The translations under genes and the position numbers were made by a program. 64,000 bases of DNA, taken from positions 6,253,001 through 6,317,000 of the forward strand of contig NC_060026.1 of the NCBI RefSeq assembly GCF_021134715.1, given 5' to 3'. This stretch comes from Daphnia pulex (lineage: Eukaryota; Arthropoda; Branchiopoda; Diplostraca; Daphniidae). The notes beneath the pieces are model-generated. The model ran no database searches. It saw only the letters and a list, made by a program, of their open reading frames with translations, and had not been told where the DNA came from. Shown piece after piece: positions 1 to 12,650 of this stretch; positions within the stretch are counted from its first letter, which is position 1, and each line of letters opens with the position of its first letter.

Positions 1-145
1 TCGTTCTCAAATTTCATGTTGTTTATCAGTCATCACAACTCTTGCCTAAAAGAAACTCTGCTGGCCAAAAATTAATTACTAGTTTAACTATTTTGCTAGA
101 ACGTGATTTAGTACTTTAGTAATAAATAAAAGTAAATAATAATAG

Positions 146-175
146 TAAAAGCACTGTAACGTTACAGTGCTTTTA
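146..175. repeat. 30-bp perfect palindrome
   Basis: Two 15-base arms with no spacer; the right arm is the exact reverse complement of the left, and the centre reads GTAACGTTAC. It sits in AT-rich DNA with no gene nearby. The arms contain CACTGTA/TACAGTG, which resembles Tc1-type transposon tips, so it could be two element ends joined head to head. That origin is a guess. Confidence 0.85.
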
Positions 176-229
176 GTTGTTGAATTATCACCATAAATAT
201 TAATTAAAATTCAAAGTTGTCGAAATTTC

Positions 230-693
230 TAATGCCTATGGGGGCGACAGTGGAAGTGTGTAGTAAAAAGTACAAATTTTGAAGTGCAAAACTTTAGGGT
301 ATAGGGAAGGGTTCTCTGAGTTGAATTTATTGTAAATCATTCTTTATATTCGTATAGAGTGAAGAATTCTGCATCTTTTGGCACCAAGAAAAAATTTTAG
401 CTTTACTTTTAGTATTTTTTGTAAATTTTTGAAAACGCCGTATTTAACACGGCGCATATGGGGGAAAACGGGTGTACCTAATAAACTGAACGATACCGTA
501 GCGCCGTGGGGGTTAATCCTACGACAATTTCATGTGTAGACAAAATGTAGATCATCATTAGATCTACTCAGGGCCAAAAGGAAAAAAATCTAGCCCAAGC
601 GGTTCAAGAGTTATTGCATTTTTTCTAGGACACGTAGTGCCATAAGAATGCACTGAAAATAGGGGGGTGTACCTAATAGTTTGGTGGGTACTG
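230..693. mobile_element. Tc1/mariner-like element remnant (right end)
   Basis: The right end reads, on the minus strand, CAGTACCCACCAAACTATTA followed by ACACCCCCC, a typical Tc1-type terminus, and is followed by TA at 694-695. The interior (about 340-690) is alignable by eye with 52070-52453, including shared stretches around the 'cataagaatgcactgaaaat' region and a 'taacacggcgcatatggggg' region. No transposase reading frame survives. The left boundary is uncertain. Confidence 0.6.
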
Positions 694-860
694 TATCAGC
701 CGAAAAATGTCGGGGAATTTGTTGATTAGTCGGCCTATTTTTTTTTAACACCGTCTTTTCACAATTAATTGAAAATTCTGACTGTTCGACAATTACCGGT
801 GCCGGGAAACGCAATTACTGTCTTAATATTGATAATACCGATTAAAAGTTGTAAACGTTA

Positions 861-2412
861 GATTAGGGGGAGCGGGGCTATTCCGGACGGGGGCTATTCC
901 GGATAGCCGCCTTATCGACCTGTTAGAAATCAATGAAGGAAATAGTTTTTTACGAACTAATGCATAACCATGTGAGGTATTGGTATCCCAAGTTTGGTAA
1001 AAAAAAATAATTACTTTTAAAGTTATTTAAGAAAATCAGATTTTTCAAAAAAATTTATGTTTTTTTTTACTTTAATCGCGAATTTTACCATTATAAAAAT
1101 TCAAAATCTAGTTAAACTATATATCAATGAAAAGCCCATTCAATTATCTTTAAAAGTGTTCCAAGTTTTTGTTTGTTTGTTTTCTCGTTCAATCAAAATC
1201 AACGAAAATGTCAATCTTATTTTGATGGGGTTATTCCGGACGGCATACAAAAAATTGCGGGTTGTGCTAAACAGACTGCAGAAAAGGCATCAGAAAAACG
1301 GAAAACCAACTTTTCTATACTTTATTTCATTTCATTTGATTTCGTGGATTTCCATTACTTTAAGCTACCACAAAAGTTATACTATCAAAACAGAAATAAA
1401 ATTCCGGTTTGATTGGTATATTTATACACAATAAATATTGGGTAAAACTATTTTAAATATATATATATTCTTAAACTGTCCAAAAAAGCCCCTTCGGTGG
1501 GGCGATACCGGACAAAAATTCAGTGAAACTAAACCGTTAATATCTAAGCGACTAAGCCATTTATTACTAGAAAACATTTTAAAAAGAAGTTTTTAACACT
1601 GAGTCCACCACTCAATGAGGCCAAAATTGGGGGTTTGGGGGGTTTACAATTTTTGGAAAAGGGTGACGAAGGCATCGCAGCCAGTCCCCGTATAAACCAT
1701 TTTGTGCAGAATTTTACGGAAAACTCAATGGTGAAATCTGCAATGTTCTAGTTAGCATAGTTTTTAAGTTATTTAATAAAAACTAAGGGACCCCCCCCCC
1801 CAGAAATTGTAGTGTTTTTTCCAATTTTTGACATCAGTTTTCGGGCAAACCAGACCTTTAAAAAAAATCTAATTTTTCAGAATGAAAGATTTTGCCCCCC
1901 TCCAGAGACTTCTTGCCCCGTTTTTATTTTAAACGGTTATTAGCAGAGATATTGGCAATTGAAAATCTTGAAAATTTTTCGTCATTTTCTGAAGATTTTC
2001 GCCATTGACAGACGTCATTTCGCCACGCCATCTAGCGGCCGATTTTTTAAAAAGAAAGAAAGATCTACTATTCTTCTGGCCAATAATTTTTTTTTTAACT
2101 CCAACTATCGATAGCCAACCAAGCCCAGCAGTTTTACATCGATCCCATTTTTTTCTCAATCATTCAATCAATCAAAAATTAATGGCCAGAGGAATAGATC
2201 TCCCTTGCTTTTTTGAAAACCAGCGATGCCTTCGTCACCCTTTTCCAAAAATTGTAAACCCCCAAAACCCCCAATTATGGCCTGATTGAGTGGTGGACTC
2301 AGTGTGGCTACATTTTGGTACCAAATCAAATACTTATACTAGCTTGCACTGAAGGAAATGTCAACTATAACACAGTTTGCAAAATTTTGTCCGGAATAGC
2401 CCGCTCCCCCCT
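861..2412. mobile_element. Non-autonomous TIR element, interrupted by another
   Basis: The left end reads AGGGGGAGCGGGGCTATTCC and the right end, in reverse complement, AGGGGGGAGCGGGCTATTCC. Related CTATTCCGGAC/TTATTCCGGAC motifs recur inside at about 890-903 and 1228-1240. No transposase was recognised; the open frames at 1057-1434 look like chance ORFs. A second inverted-repeat element (1596-2305) lies within it. Confidence 0.6.
1596..2305. mobile_element. Inverted-repeat element with about 85-bp TIRs
   Basis: The left end, from ACACTGAGTCCACCACTCAA to about 1680, matches the reverse complement of about 2218-2305 with a few differences. A large internal part (about 1596-2037) occurs in the opposite orientation at 53334-53774, showing that it is a dispersed repeat. 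No coding capacity was recognised. It is nested in the larger element at 861-2412. Confidence 0.75.
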
Positions 2413-3409
2413 ATTAATACGCGTTGAAAATCATCATTTTGTCGAAACTAATCATTTTGGTCAAACCAATAGTGAATAACTACACCTATAATTTAACGTA
2501 ACCTCGCCTAACCTTGATATTGCTCAGTGTATTTCGTACCAAAAACCACATTTAAAATTATTCTCATGACAAGAGAGGACAAAACCTAACCTTTCGTGGT
2601 AATAGTAACATTTGAGTTATTGACAAGAAATTTCTCGTGGCAATAGTTAATTTTGAACTTATTGCATCGGAGCTTAACCTAACATACAAATCACAATTCG
2701 CTTAAGTTATGACAAGTAGTTTTTTTTACAAAATTGACGTAAACGTTGAATTTAACGCAAGTCCACAGAACCCGCTTTCTTTTACGTTTACGTTAATAGA
2801 AAAAAAAACATATGCCATTTTCAATGGAAATCAATAAATATAGAAACAAATTGCATGGGCTGGTAATCTGTCTCGTCTGTTGCTATCGGTTTAAATTCCG
2901 TAATAATTACTTAATTTAATAGTAGCTTAATTACTACATAACTTTTTTATAAATGGTTTTTATTCGCTTAGGCGAATGTTACCAGTTTATTTACAAAGGC
3001 AAAAAAACGTGATTACCCAGTTTAACTGAAGACTAGAATAAAATATATGTAAAACAAAACAAACAAAGGATCCAGCTTGGCTGCACGATAAAGCAGGGTG
3101 GGTCAGATAATTACTGGAGCGGGAAGGTTGAAAAAGGAAGAAAATAATCACGAAAAATAAACTGGCAGTAAATGAGGCTTTGAGAAAGCACATCTCAGGG
3201 GCTGTTTCTTTGTCAAGACAGGGCGATTTGGGACTAAGTGGACATACTAGGCCAGGCTGACTATAGCCAACTGGATGGTACGATAAAATCGCGAGGCTTT
3301 CTTGATTAGGATCAGACCGGATCAGAACAACGAAATCTCGCACGTCCGTCCGTCGAGCGCCACTTTAATAAGGAAGAAACTAAATCAACCGACATTGAAA
3401 TTTTCTGTG
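2413..3409. other. Non-coding stretch
   Basis: AT-rich DNA without a recognisable gene. The frame at 2987-3343 (minus) gives a low-complexity hydrophobic translation with no known motif and is not credited. Confidence 0.5.
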
Positions 3410-3720
3410 CGTATGTGGCATGTAATTTTACTACAAATTTTCTATATCGAAGTACCACAAATGCATGTAATATACTAATATACTACATAAAATTTTATGA
3501 AGTACGCCATGTGGAACTTGTACCATTACAGGTATCAACATTAAGTTCATTATATGCTGCATGAAATAGCATGAATTACAGGATATGTTACATTTATCAC
3601 TCACTATACATGTAATTCATGAACTACATGATATTTTACATGGATAAACTACATGTAGTAGTTTGAATTACATGGCACGTTACCTGTTAACTACATCTAA
3701 TTACTTAAAATTGTTTACGT
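3410..3720. repeat. TACATG/CATGTA-rich tract
   Basis: Short palindromic CATGTA/TACATG words recur many times, densest at 3608-3680 (TACATGTAATTCATG, CTACATGATATTTTACATGG and similar). The spacing is irregular, so this is not a clean tandem repeat. No coding potential. Confidence 0.6.
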
Positions 3721-3923
3721 ATACAGTACCTACCTAAAGTTTGGGAACGCGCTAGAGAACCTTATGGGGAAAAGCGATTTTCTCGGCGCTCCCATTTTTT
3801 TTATGGTAGTTATTGTGAGGATTAGGCAATTTTTTTATTATTACTATTTTTTATAAGGGGAAGGGTTGTTTTTATTCCGAGCCAAAATTTTAGGAACACC
3901 CCGTTAGAGCCGTAATGAAAAGG

Positions 3924-5038
3924 GCCCCGTACGAAACTTTTAGCTAATTCTGTGCTAGAATTAGCTACGAAGTTAGGTGGTTTTAGCTAGAAATTTTCAT
4001 GTCAAAATTTTTAAATTTTATGTTGGGAATTTTAGAGTAGATTTAGCTTTTATTTTCCTAGCTATATAAAGCTTAGATTGAAGGCAGCTTGAAATTTTCT
4101 CGCTACCTAATGAAGAAAAAGATCTTTCCGCGCGCATTCCCATTGTTAGCAGGGTCACCCATCCATTTACTGATTTAGAGTTTTTTGCTGCACCTACTTA
4201 CTTACTGTTTCTGGTTGTCCCGATCTGGTATCTTTTGATATATGTGGTTGTCCCGATCTGGTATCTTCTCATATATGTTTAGTAAAAAATATTTGATGCT
4301 ATTATAATTGTGTCGATAGGCCTAATTATTTACATAGACTCTAATTTCACTAATAAAAAACTTACATAAAAACAAACCATTTTTATTGTAAAAAAATATT
4401 TTCTAAATTTCACCTTTTGCCCATACCTATTATACGTACCTACTATGCGTAGGTTTTTAGGTTGTAAATTAAAAAAAATCTGTAGGCCTAATTATTTTGT
4501 GTCTGTGCCTGACCACCCTACATGCCGCATTTGTTTAACCTTTTTTTAATATCATGATTTATTTCGATCAAATTATAAGCGAAACCCTAGATTACAAATT
4601 CAATACTAGAATTAGCTGAAACAGTTAGGAAATATGTTAAGGGGAAAAAATTCGAGCTGATTTAAAGGTTAATAATTTCAAGCCAGATCAGAAAACAACC
4701 TAGCTTGGAAAATAAAAGCTGAATATCTGCTAAAAAAAGTGGAGCGAAACCCTAGATTAAAATTTCCATACTGGAATTAGCTTACAGTTAGGAAAAATAT
4801 TAAGGGGGGAAAATTCAAGCTGGTTTTCAGGTTAATTTTTTCAAGCAAGATAAGAAAACGCCCTAGCTTGAAAAAAAAAAGCTGATATCTGCTTAAAAAA
4901 GGGGAATTATTTTAAGTTGAAAAATTCCGAGGTGATTGCAGCTTTATAGCTGGTTTGATTTTTTAGCCTAGCGCCGGGTGAGCTGTTATTAGCTAACAGT
5001 AAAAAACGTAAGCTAAAAGTTTCGTACGGGCTACTTTG
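3924..5038. mobile_element. Inner inverted-repeat element nested in the 3726-5635 element
   Basis: CCCGTACGAAACTTTTAGCT near 3927 is repeated in reverse complement near 5010-5033. The interior is built from repeated 'aattagct' / 'taaaagctga' words and contains a two-copy tandem duplication (4577-4905). Non-coding. Confidence 0.65.
4577..4905. repeat. Two-copy tandem repeat, unit about 165 bp
   Basis: Each unit starts GAGCGAAACCCTAGATTA or a close variant, runs through 'gaattagct...acagttagga' and 'agctgatttaaaggttaat', and ends near CTAGCTTGGAAAATAAAAGC. The copies differ at scattered bases and small gaps, so the duplication is not recent. It belongs to the inner nested element. Confidence 0.7.
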
Positions 5039-5639
5039 GCGGCCCATAAATAGTGAATGGGTGAAGCTAGGTAGATGGGGTTGGTTTTAAAATATAGAGC
5101 TTCGTTAGCTCAAGAACATGTTTAAGTCCAGATTTTTTGCGTCAATAGAACCCTATCCAATTTTTAATTAAAAAATTCGTTTTTTTTAATTTTAGCTCTT
5201 TTCTTTCCTCAATTTTTCTCATGCAGAGTTTTCACATTATCTCAAATCTGTATTTTCGTTAGTGTTAGAGGGGAAGTTTAAAAAAATAGCAAATTTCTTC
5301 CCACCTTAGATTTTTCACTTTATTTGTTACAGTTCGCGCGGATTTGGGACTATATGAAAACTCTGCATAAGAGGAAATGAGGGGGAAAACGGCTAAAATT
5401 TAAAAACGGATTTTAAATTTAAAATTCATTAGTGTTTTATTTATTCGAAAAATCTGGAATTTTTATATTGATATGTATTGGAGGAATATTGATAAATTGA
5501 AATTGCCTAAACCTAACTCTAATGACCACCTTAAAAATTTCGTCTTTTTCTAACGAAAATTGAAATTTTGGGAGTGCCGAGAAAATCGCCTTTTCCCAGG
5601 TTCTCTCACGTGTTCCCAAACTTTAGGTAGGTAATGTAT

Positions 5640-8600
5640 ATACATATTAATACATAGTTTTACATGTAAAATACATACGTATACATAAACTTTTTTTAAC
5701 TGGGTGTATAGCCGAAAATATAATTATTGTCACGATAGAAGCAGTGGTAATAGATTTAAATTTTAAGAAATAACGCTGGAAAAAAGCAAAAAGTGGTTTG
5801 AGGAAAAAAAACTCGAATTTATGGATTAGTTCAGAGCATTTCTAATTTTTAAACACTTGTTGATGCTGGATAGGTAACCTGAACCTTCCTTAGTTCTTGC
5901 CAGCAATATTAAGTATAGCTTGGTCACCACTGTTTTAAAGATTCACCACAAGACCGTTTTAAACACCAAAGCTGCTACGCGTACCACGTATATCGATCGC
6001 AGGGGTACAGCAACCATCACACGTTATTCAACGAAATACAAAACTTTACCCACCAACTTTTGTACGGGTAACCCGAAGTGCTCTCCATTTCATCGCTATT
6101 ACATTTTTGGATTCCTTCAACGTCTTTTTTGCGAGAATCAGTTGGTCAAATTTCACTTGTTTCTAACATCACATTTCTAAGCGAATGCGTGCTGCTTATA
6201 AAGTTTATATTTAATAATATATAATGAATACAGACTTTGTATTCATTCTGATGACTTCCACATAAAATAATAAATATTCTGCATGGAACCTAAAAAAATA
6301 TTTGTTTCAATAGAATTAACGGGAATTAACTGTGTAAACTATCATACAATTTCAAGTAAAAAAAAACTTCTTTTGTAGATTTTATGGTTTTTTTGCGTGT
6401 CTCATTATATTACTATTGTCTCATTAATTTAAAAAGGAAATTATTTATATTTTTGAAGCAGTAGCGCGTTTATCTTCTACAGCTGTATGAATCAACAAGT
6501 GACCATTCCACTCGTTAGAGAGCACGGTATATTTAGAATTTAGTGCAGCAACACTAGCTGACCGTTTTCAAAAAGGAAAAACAGTATTTTTAGTGGCCTA
6601 AATTTCCGCAAAATGTTGTTGTTTTATTTTTACTTTCCTCTAAATTATAATCAGACTACATATTTCAATCCAAATTGAACTTTTGGGATTGAAATGCTTT
6701 GCCATTTCTGTTACATTGTAAGAACTTTGTAGTTATTGATTAAAATCAAATAAGTTGTCCACATCATAAGAATGGCGTATGAGGTTCTTCTGAGCCTAAC
6801 CGTAAATCGATAGGAGAACTTGTTAAGTTTGGACCGCCGATAGACGTTGAAACTTTCTATTCAAGAAATGTCCACTCCATAGAGCCGATAGCAATTTCTC
6901 TTATGTGACTGGTACATCATGACCAACTATGGTTTTTAGAGACAGGCGTACAAGATAGCGTTGAGCTTTATCGATCGTCTCTATGGTCGAAAGAACATCG
7001 TTTAACGAGATCGTTAAATTGAAACTCCCCCCTATACGATATAATCAAATGAATCATCAAGTTGGAATGGCTGATATTTGCAAAAAATGCAAAACCAATA
7101 ACTTTTACCTAAAAGGAGTTTTACGACTATTATGTTATCAAAAAGTATATAATTGAACTAACTAAATGGCCCGACGTAAAATGATGGACACAAAGATAAC
7201 ATGTTGGAATAAGAAGCGTTGAATAATATTACCTTGGGAAGCCTTGTTGGATAATTCTTCAGAAAAATTTTACGTCGCAACAGGTTAACACATTAACACT
7301 TAGCCACAAACCGTGCAGTCGGAGGTCTGATGAAAAGCAATACCGCCAATGCCAAGCTTCAGCCCTCGTCTGCTCCGCTCGAGAGTGGCGCCGATCCTTC
7401 GTATACCACACGCTGATGACTAGAGCTCCGGCAACGGCCTATTCGCCGTTATTTCCAAACCCGTGAATCGATGCAACTTCTCCCTTACTCTACCTCTTTC
7501 GAACTAGGATCTCTTGGCGACGACGCGATCTCTATTCATGCACTTTTTTTAATGTAGAGAATGGTTATACTCCATGAGCTGGCACTACTCAACACGAATT
7601 CTTTTCTTCCACGAAAATAATGATAAAGAACGTCAAAAAACCAAGCTTGTCGCCAGATCTGCTCTGTTCCGACTAAAATCAATAATCGCCAGAAAATTAG
7701 TTTAGCTCCTTTCTGTTTTATGTTCCACGTGTTATTTTGTCTTCATTCGAATTCGAATTCACAATTCAATCATGTCATTTATCTTTAATCTTGGATTTCG
7801 CTAACGAACCAAAACTCCAAAACTGATTTCGAAAAAGGGCGCAGCGGGGCACAGCTATTTCGTTAACCGAGATGTAGAATGAATCGAAGGGTGTCGACTT
7901 CGCATGTCTCCTTTGTATTAAAACGTTGCTTTTCTAGTTAGAAAACTACGTTTCAAGCAAGCAAGGTTGTTTTACGTCATAGTCTATCAGCATGCTTATC
8001 AAGTACACACGCGCAGACCAAAAGATGTCGTCCTTCTCGCGATTTTATATGCCCTGCGTCTCGACCCAATGAGTATTGATCGCTTTTACCGTGGTTGTCA
8101 CTTGCTGCTTGAACTGCTTCAACGGCCCCCCCCCCCCCCCCTCCATGAAGCTTTGTGCTGGCTTTCTGACTAATACAATGTCACACCATGAATATTTCTT
8201 TTTTCTTACTTGGGGTTTTCTGGTCTTTCTCGGATGGCAGCCTAAACAAAAGACCCACAATATAACTAATCTATTTAAAAAAAAAACTCTGAAAACTCCA
8301 GTTTGCTTAGCCCAACACTTTACATCATATACAAATGTTAAATTCGAAATTACACTAGCTTAGTTATGCTTTAGTGTATCTTAAGTTATAAAGAACTAAA
8401 AATTTTCTTAAACACAATATTTTAGGTTTTAATAATATATTCAAGGTAATAAAAATGCTTCTGTAAAGGGGGAGGGAGGCATGAAAGAGCTTATGAATAC
8501 TCTCCCCGCTGACACGGTATGTGTGAACTGAACAATATAATTCCGTGCTACTCAAGGAACGAGAAGCGTACAGGTGAATTTTCTTGTAAAAATTTTGTGT

Positions 8601-8655
8601 ATTTCTTTTTTTTTTTTTTTTGTGAACAAGATGAGGCATATGAAAGCAATAAAAA
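5640..8655. other. Intergenic, no gene recognised
   Basis: AT-rich sequence with homopolymer runs (for example poly-C at about 8129-8141 and poly-T near 8606-8622). The open frames at 5920-6180, 7967-8363 and 8364-8639 have no family motif or splice logic and are treated as chance. Confidence 0.5.
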
Positions 8656-11600
8656 TCATAATATTCCCTGAGCGCTGTCTAACATGCCGAGGCCTTCTAA
8701 TGTGTAGAGCAGGTTCTCTGGAGTAGCATCTGCTTCATTTTCTAACCATATCTGAAACATTTTCTTAGCCTGAATTTCGACTTCGTTTGTTTCACTTTCA
8801 AAATACTCCACCTGTAAAATATTTTGGAAAACATCAGCAATTTTGGCATTGATTCTTTTGGCATGTCATAATAATATATTGCTAATGGGTATTTTCGAAA
8901 TAAAAAAAGAAAAAGAAAATCGGAAGAATATTTTTTAAAGATAAAAGTATGTCAGCGACCGTTAGCCATCTACGTTCTTTTTAAATATTCAGGTTTGGCA
9001 CCTAGGCTGCATGAGTGGAGCCAGTGAGCAGCATATCGATTTCCTATCAAACTAGACGCTATCTACACATCTATAGGTATTTTTCCACTGTTGGCAATAC
9101 AACTTTTAACTCTCCTGGAATCTTAACTTTAAACATAAAAAAAAAAATAATAATAATAATAATTTAAAAAATATATATATTTGAATTCAGGTTGTGTACG
9201 TCTCGGGATTAGATTTTGAACCTAAAGCTGATTGGTGCACATCCAGCTCAGGTGGATGCAATTTTAACTTTATCTCATGCATCCACTGTATATAAAACTA
9301 TTATCATAGCCAAGAAAACTAGGAAACTAATAATATGACGGAATTTACTCGTTTTCTATGTTTGAAAAAATAATGCAGCGTCATTAAGACTATTAAACTA
9401 AAGGGCTTAAATTCAAAATTCGAAAAAAACAGAACGTCTTAAATTTTGTAGTTACCTCATCTGGTCCAAAACCAAGTTTTGGTGCGAGAAGTTTCCAATT
9501 AGTCCCGATTTGTTTTGCTAAGCGAGTGAGTTGATCCATTGTGCAGCAAAGTACAGGTTTCTTTTCAGTGCTTTCTTCTTCTTCCATCTCATCCGGTTTT
9601 ACATTAGTTTCTTCTGGGACTCCTTCAATTTCCGAGTTATTGGACACTGGGTCTGCTTCCGGTTCCATTTGTTCTACCTCACCAGCGTCGTCCACTGGCT
9701 CCGGTTTTACATTAGGCAATGCATTTGCTGACTGCTAAATGAGAAGATTGTTATTAATGTACGCAACAATGTTTTGACCGCATTATTTTAAAGTTTGATC
9801 AATTTTCAAATTTTGCACGGTTAGAAAATTAGGACAATATTTATCAAATCGCTAGTTGCAAGCTAAGCTTGCCTATTCAAACCCTTTCGATAAATGCTTT
9901 TCGTAAACGTAGCATACAATATCATTCTCCCACAATACTTATAAATGTTAGCCTATAATTTTTATTATCATATTATTTGAATAAGCCAACTACAAAACCA
10001 GTAATATATCAAGATTATCCAGGGATTTCCAGACAAATGAATGTGAAAAATTACCTGACACCTAACAAACTCGTCTGTATTTCTTCTGGATCAACTATTT
10101 CAAAATCTTTGTTTAACAGCAAAACCCGTGCAAAAGTTATGAGTCTCGATAACAAAATTCAAAATACCTCAAAATATTAAAAAAAAATATATATATATAT
10201 TCCCAAATGAGAACCTAAATCCCTGACTTTTCCCTGTATTGCAGAATGGGAACCGTGATATTCATCTGATTTTACTCTACCTGCATGTCCTTGGCCAGTT
10301 TGCGAACGTGCGTTTCCAAGTAATCTGGCAGCCGAGTGATAGGAGTATTACCATGAGTGAAGAAATGTAAACTTCGTCTAGCCAAAAGCCGCAAAGCACG
10401 CCACCCAAAATTAGCCTCACTAACTCGCCTGGAAACACGAAAATCGCTCATTCAGTTAAAACATTTTCGGAAAAATGTAAGCTTTAAAGTGCAAATTTTT
10501 ACTTGTACTGGCTTTCCACTGAAGGATCCAGTTGCTCAATGGCTTCCTCAAAATAGTTTTCTAATGTAGGTAGAAAATCTCGATCTTTAGATCGACAGGC
10601 AGCCATGTTATCAGGACATAGATTCCACAAACGATTCATCTCAGCGCTAAAGAGAAAAAGCTGTAATTCAATGTTTTCAAATAATTTCATAATTTACCTA
10701 CTTTCCAATAATGCACTTATTTCTTTTTGAAGCTTCTCGAATCTGATCTCCAAGACTTCTTTTGAGCCGTCTTGGTCGGCCAACTACGATCGTCTTTTTT
10801 TCTCCATTGGTACCATCTTTTATAGTATCATTATCAGTGGTTGAGCTGGTTATGCTGGGCCGGAATTCCGGGCAGCCATCGTTCTTCCAGTTGCTCCATA
10901 ATTCTTCCCGCTACATCCAACAAACACCGATGGATGATATTTTTTAAAACTACTTTTATACAACTCAGTATACCTTTAGTATGTGTCGAATAGATTGGAC
11001 GAAAGAAGCGCCATCTGGAGGTGTATCTTTCAATAACCGATAGACTTGATCGATAGCCTCGGAAACCCACGTAGTTTGTTCTTCGTTGAGCTTGTGAGTT
11101 TCGCTATAAATAGAAGCAATTCAAGCGGTTGAAATAGTCTAACTAATGAAACTTATTGAAACTAACTGTTTAAACTTGACAGGTGAATCCAGATATTGGA
11201 ACATAATCAGAAACTGCAGCAGAATGTAACGTCTGAAGTTGGAGTCACCGAGCTGAAGTTCGAGAAGATTTTGACTCGTCAAATATTTGGCGAAATATTG
11301 TTGGACATTTCCACCATTCATGCTGGTTTCATTCATATCGATGTTTAATGCCACATCTGCCTCATCCCATTTAGAGCGGTTTCTCCGCTCATCCAGTTTG
11401 ATAGTAGAAAATGCAGACAAAACATCACTAGTATGCTAAAGAATAATTGTTTTTCTGTTAGATGGAAAATTTTAACTTGAAATACTTGATGTTTTAGCTA
11501 CCAAACAAAACGTTTTCCACGGGATTTTCGTATAGCACTGATTAGGGTTTCGAAAGAAATCTTGTAGGGACCAAAATTTTTTGTACAGATTGTAGTCGGA

Positions 11601-12650
11601 GCTCAAACTACAAAACAAGAAAATTTAGAAAAATATTGCAATAACTTGTCAATCAAATATATATACCTTTCTTCTACTTCCATTGCATCCTTGTGCTTTT
11701 CAGAATTAGCAGATATATCAGCAGCGTAGCTTTCATCTTTAGCTCCAAATGTCGTCAAATTATCCAAATTAAATTCGCTTACTACGTTAAGTCCGGATCG
11801 TTCAGAGAATGGGAAAAATTTTGCAAGAAATAGAAGAATTCGACCACAGAAAACCGTGTTCTGGCTTCGGGACAAGCGCCTCAGCAGATCTGAAAAAAAA
11901 TATACATATAAAATTCATTTCAGCAACACAACTCACATAAAGCGAAACACTGTAAATGAATTTAGCAGAGTGGTATACATTGAAATAAGAGTAATGGATT
12001 GAATTCATATCAATACAGAATTAGATGCATCCAGTTACATAAATATTTGTGTCATACATTATTAGAATTTTGGAAAAATGTCTTTACATACCATTGCAAA
12101 GGCGAAGTAAGGTATTTTTACACTGATTGAAGAAAAGCTCTTGTTTCCAAATCGCTACTTTCATTTCAACCATGTAGAAAATTTCCTCACATTTTTCCAG
12201 AGACAGGATGTCAAAAGCATCTGTGAGCAAAATCACAGGCAGTGTTGGAGAACATACTAGAGCTACTGCACAATCCAGACTCAACTGCAACAACTTTTCA
12301 AACAATGGTATGGAAAAGTTTGAGGAATCACTCAAAAATCTGTCTCTAAACGCCTGATCCCATACAGCTTTTTTATCAGCTTCCCTACAATAAATATGTT
12401 TAATTACAATAATATGTAAATACTTTCTGCTTTGATTAAATTTACCCAAGATGAGCTGTATTGTTAACTGAAAGTAATTCACTGATAGTGGGTGGACCAC
12501 CCAGTTTAAGAGCTTCAGAAATGGAATCCTACAGAAACCAAACACAGAAGACATAAGATTTTTCAATTTATTTCAAATATGGCTCATTGATAGATTTTTT
12601 TACTGTACCAGAAACGAACACCGAGTTTTCTCAAAATCAAATATTTCCAT
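8656..12650 (-). CDS. THOC1: THO complex subunit 1 (THOC1/Hpr1)
   Basis: Nuclear THO/TREX subunit coupling transcription to mRNA packaging and export. Twelve exons join in frame to 693 codons: 12609-12650, 12446-12528, 12092-12384, 11667-11889, 11502-11607, 11167-11435, 10974-11103, 10702-10910, 10503-10646, 10281-10428, 9456-9734, 8656-8811, all with GT-AG introns. Recognisable THOC1 blocks are [55 protein letters not shown] and [13 protein letters not shown]. The C-terminus has an acidic linker (about aa 545-590), then a death-domain-like segment ([20 protein letters not shown]) ending in [14 protein letters not shown]. The start was chosen because a 14-codon first exon ([14 protein letters not shown]) ends in phase 0 on a GT donor and resembles the family N-terminus. 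Length is close to the usual 650-700 aa. No defects seen. Confidence 0.95.
9138..9165. repeat. A-rich / (TAA)n microsatellite in THOC1 intron
   Basis: A run of A followed by repeated TAA units, inside the last THOC1 intron (8812-9455), which is the longest intron of that gene. Otherwise that intron shows nothing recognisable. Confidence 0.7.

Larger units (their letters stand above)
3726..5635. mobile_element. TIR element about 1.9 kb long, TA-flanked
   Basis: The left end begins CCTACCTAAAGTTTGGGAAC and stays alignable for about 70 bases with the reverse complement of 5560-5633 (ending CTTTAGGTAGG). Both ends abut TA (cagTA and TAatg). The terminal sequence recalls Tc1-type tips. No transposase was found, so it appears non-autonomous. 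A further inverted-repeat pair lies inside it. Confidence 0.75.

Noticed and set aside
4577..4905. CRISPR-like array
   Set aside because: Only two long diverged units, no short repeats with unique spacers, and the DNA is eukaryotic.
5920..6180. Plus-strand ORF as a gene
   Set aside because: Alternative start, low-complexity Thr/Lys text, no neighbouring exon that continues it.
7967..8363. Overlapping short ORFs as a gene
   Set aside because: The translations run through a poly-C tract and show no motif on either strand.
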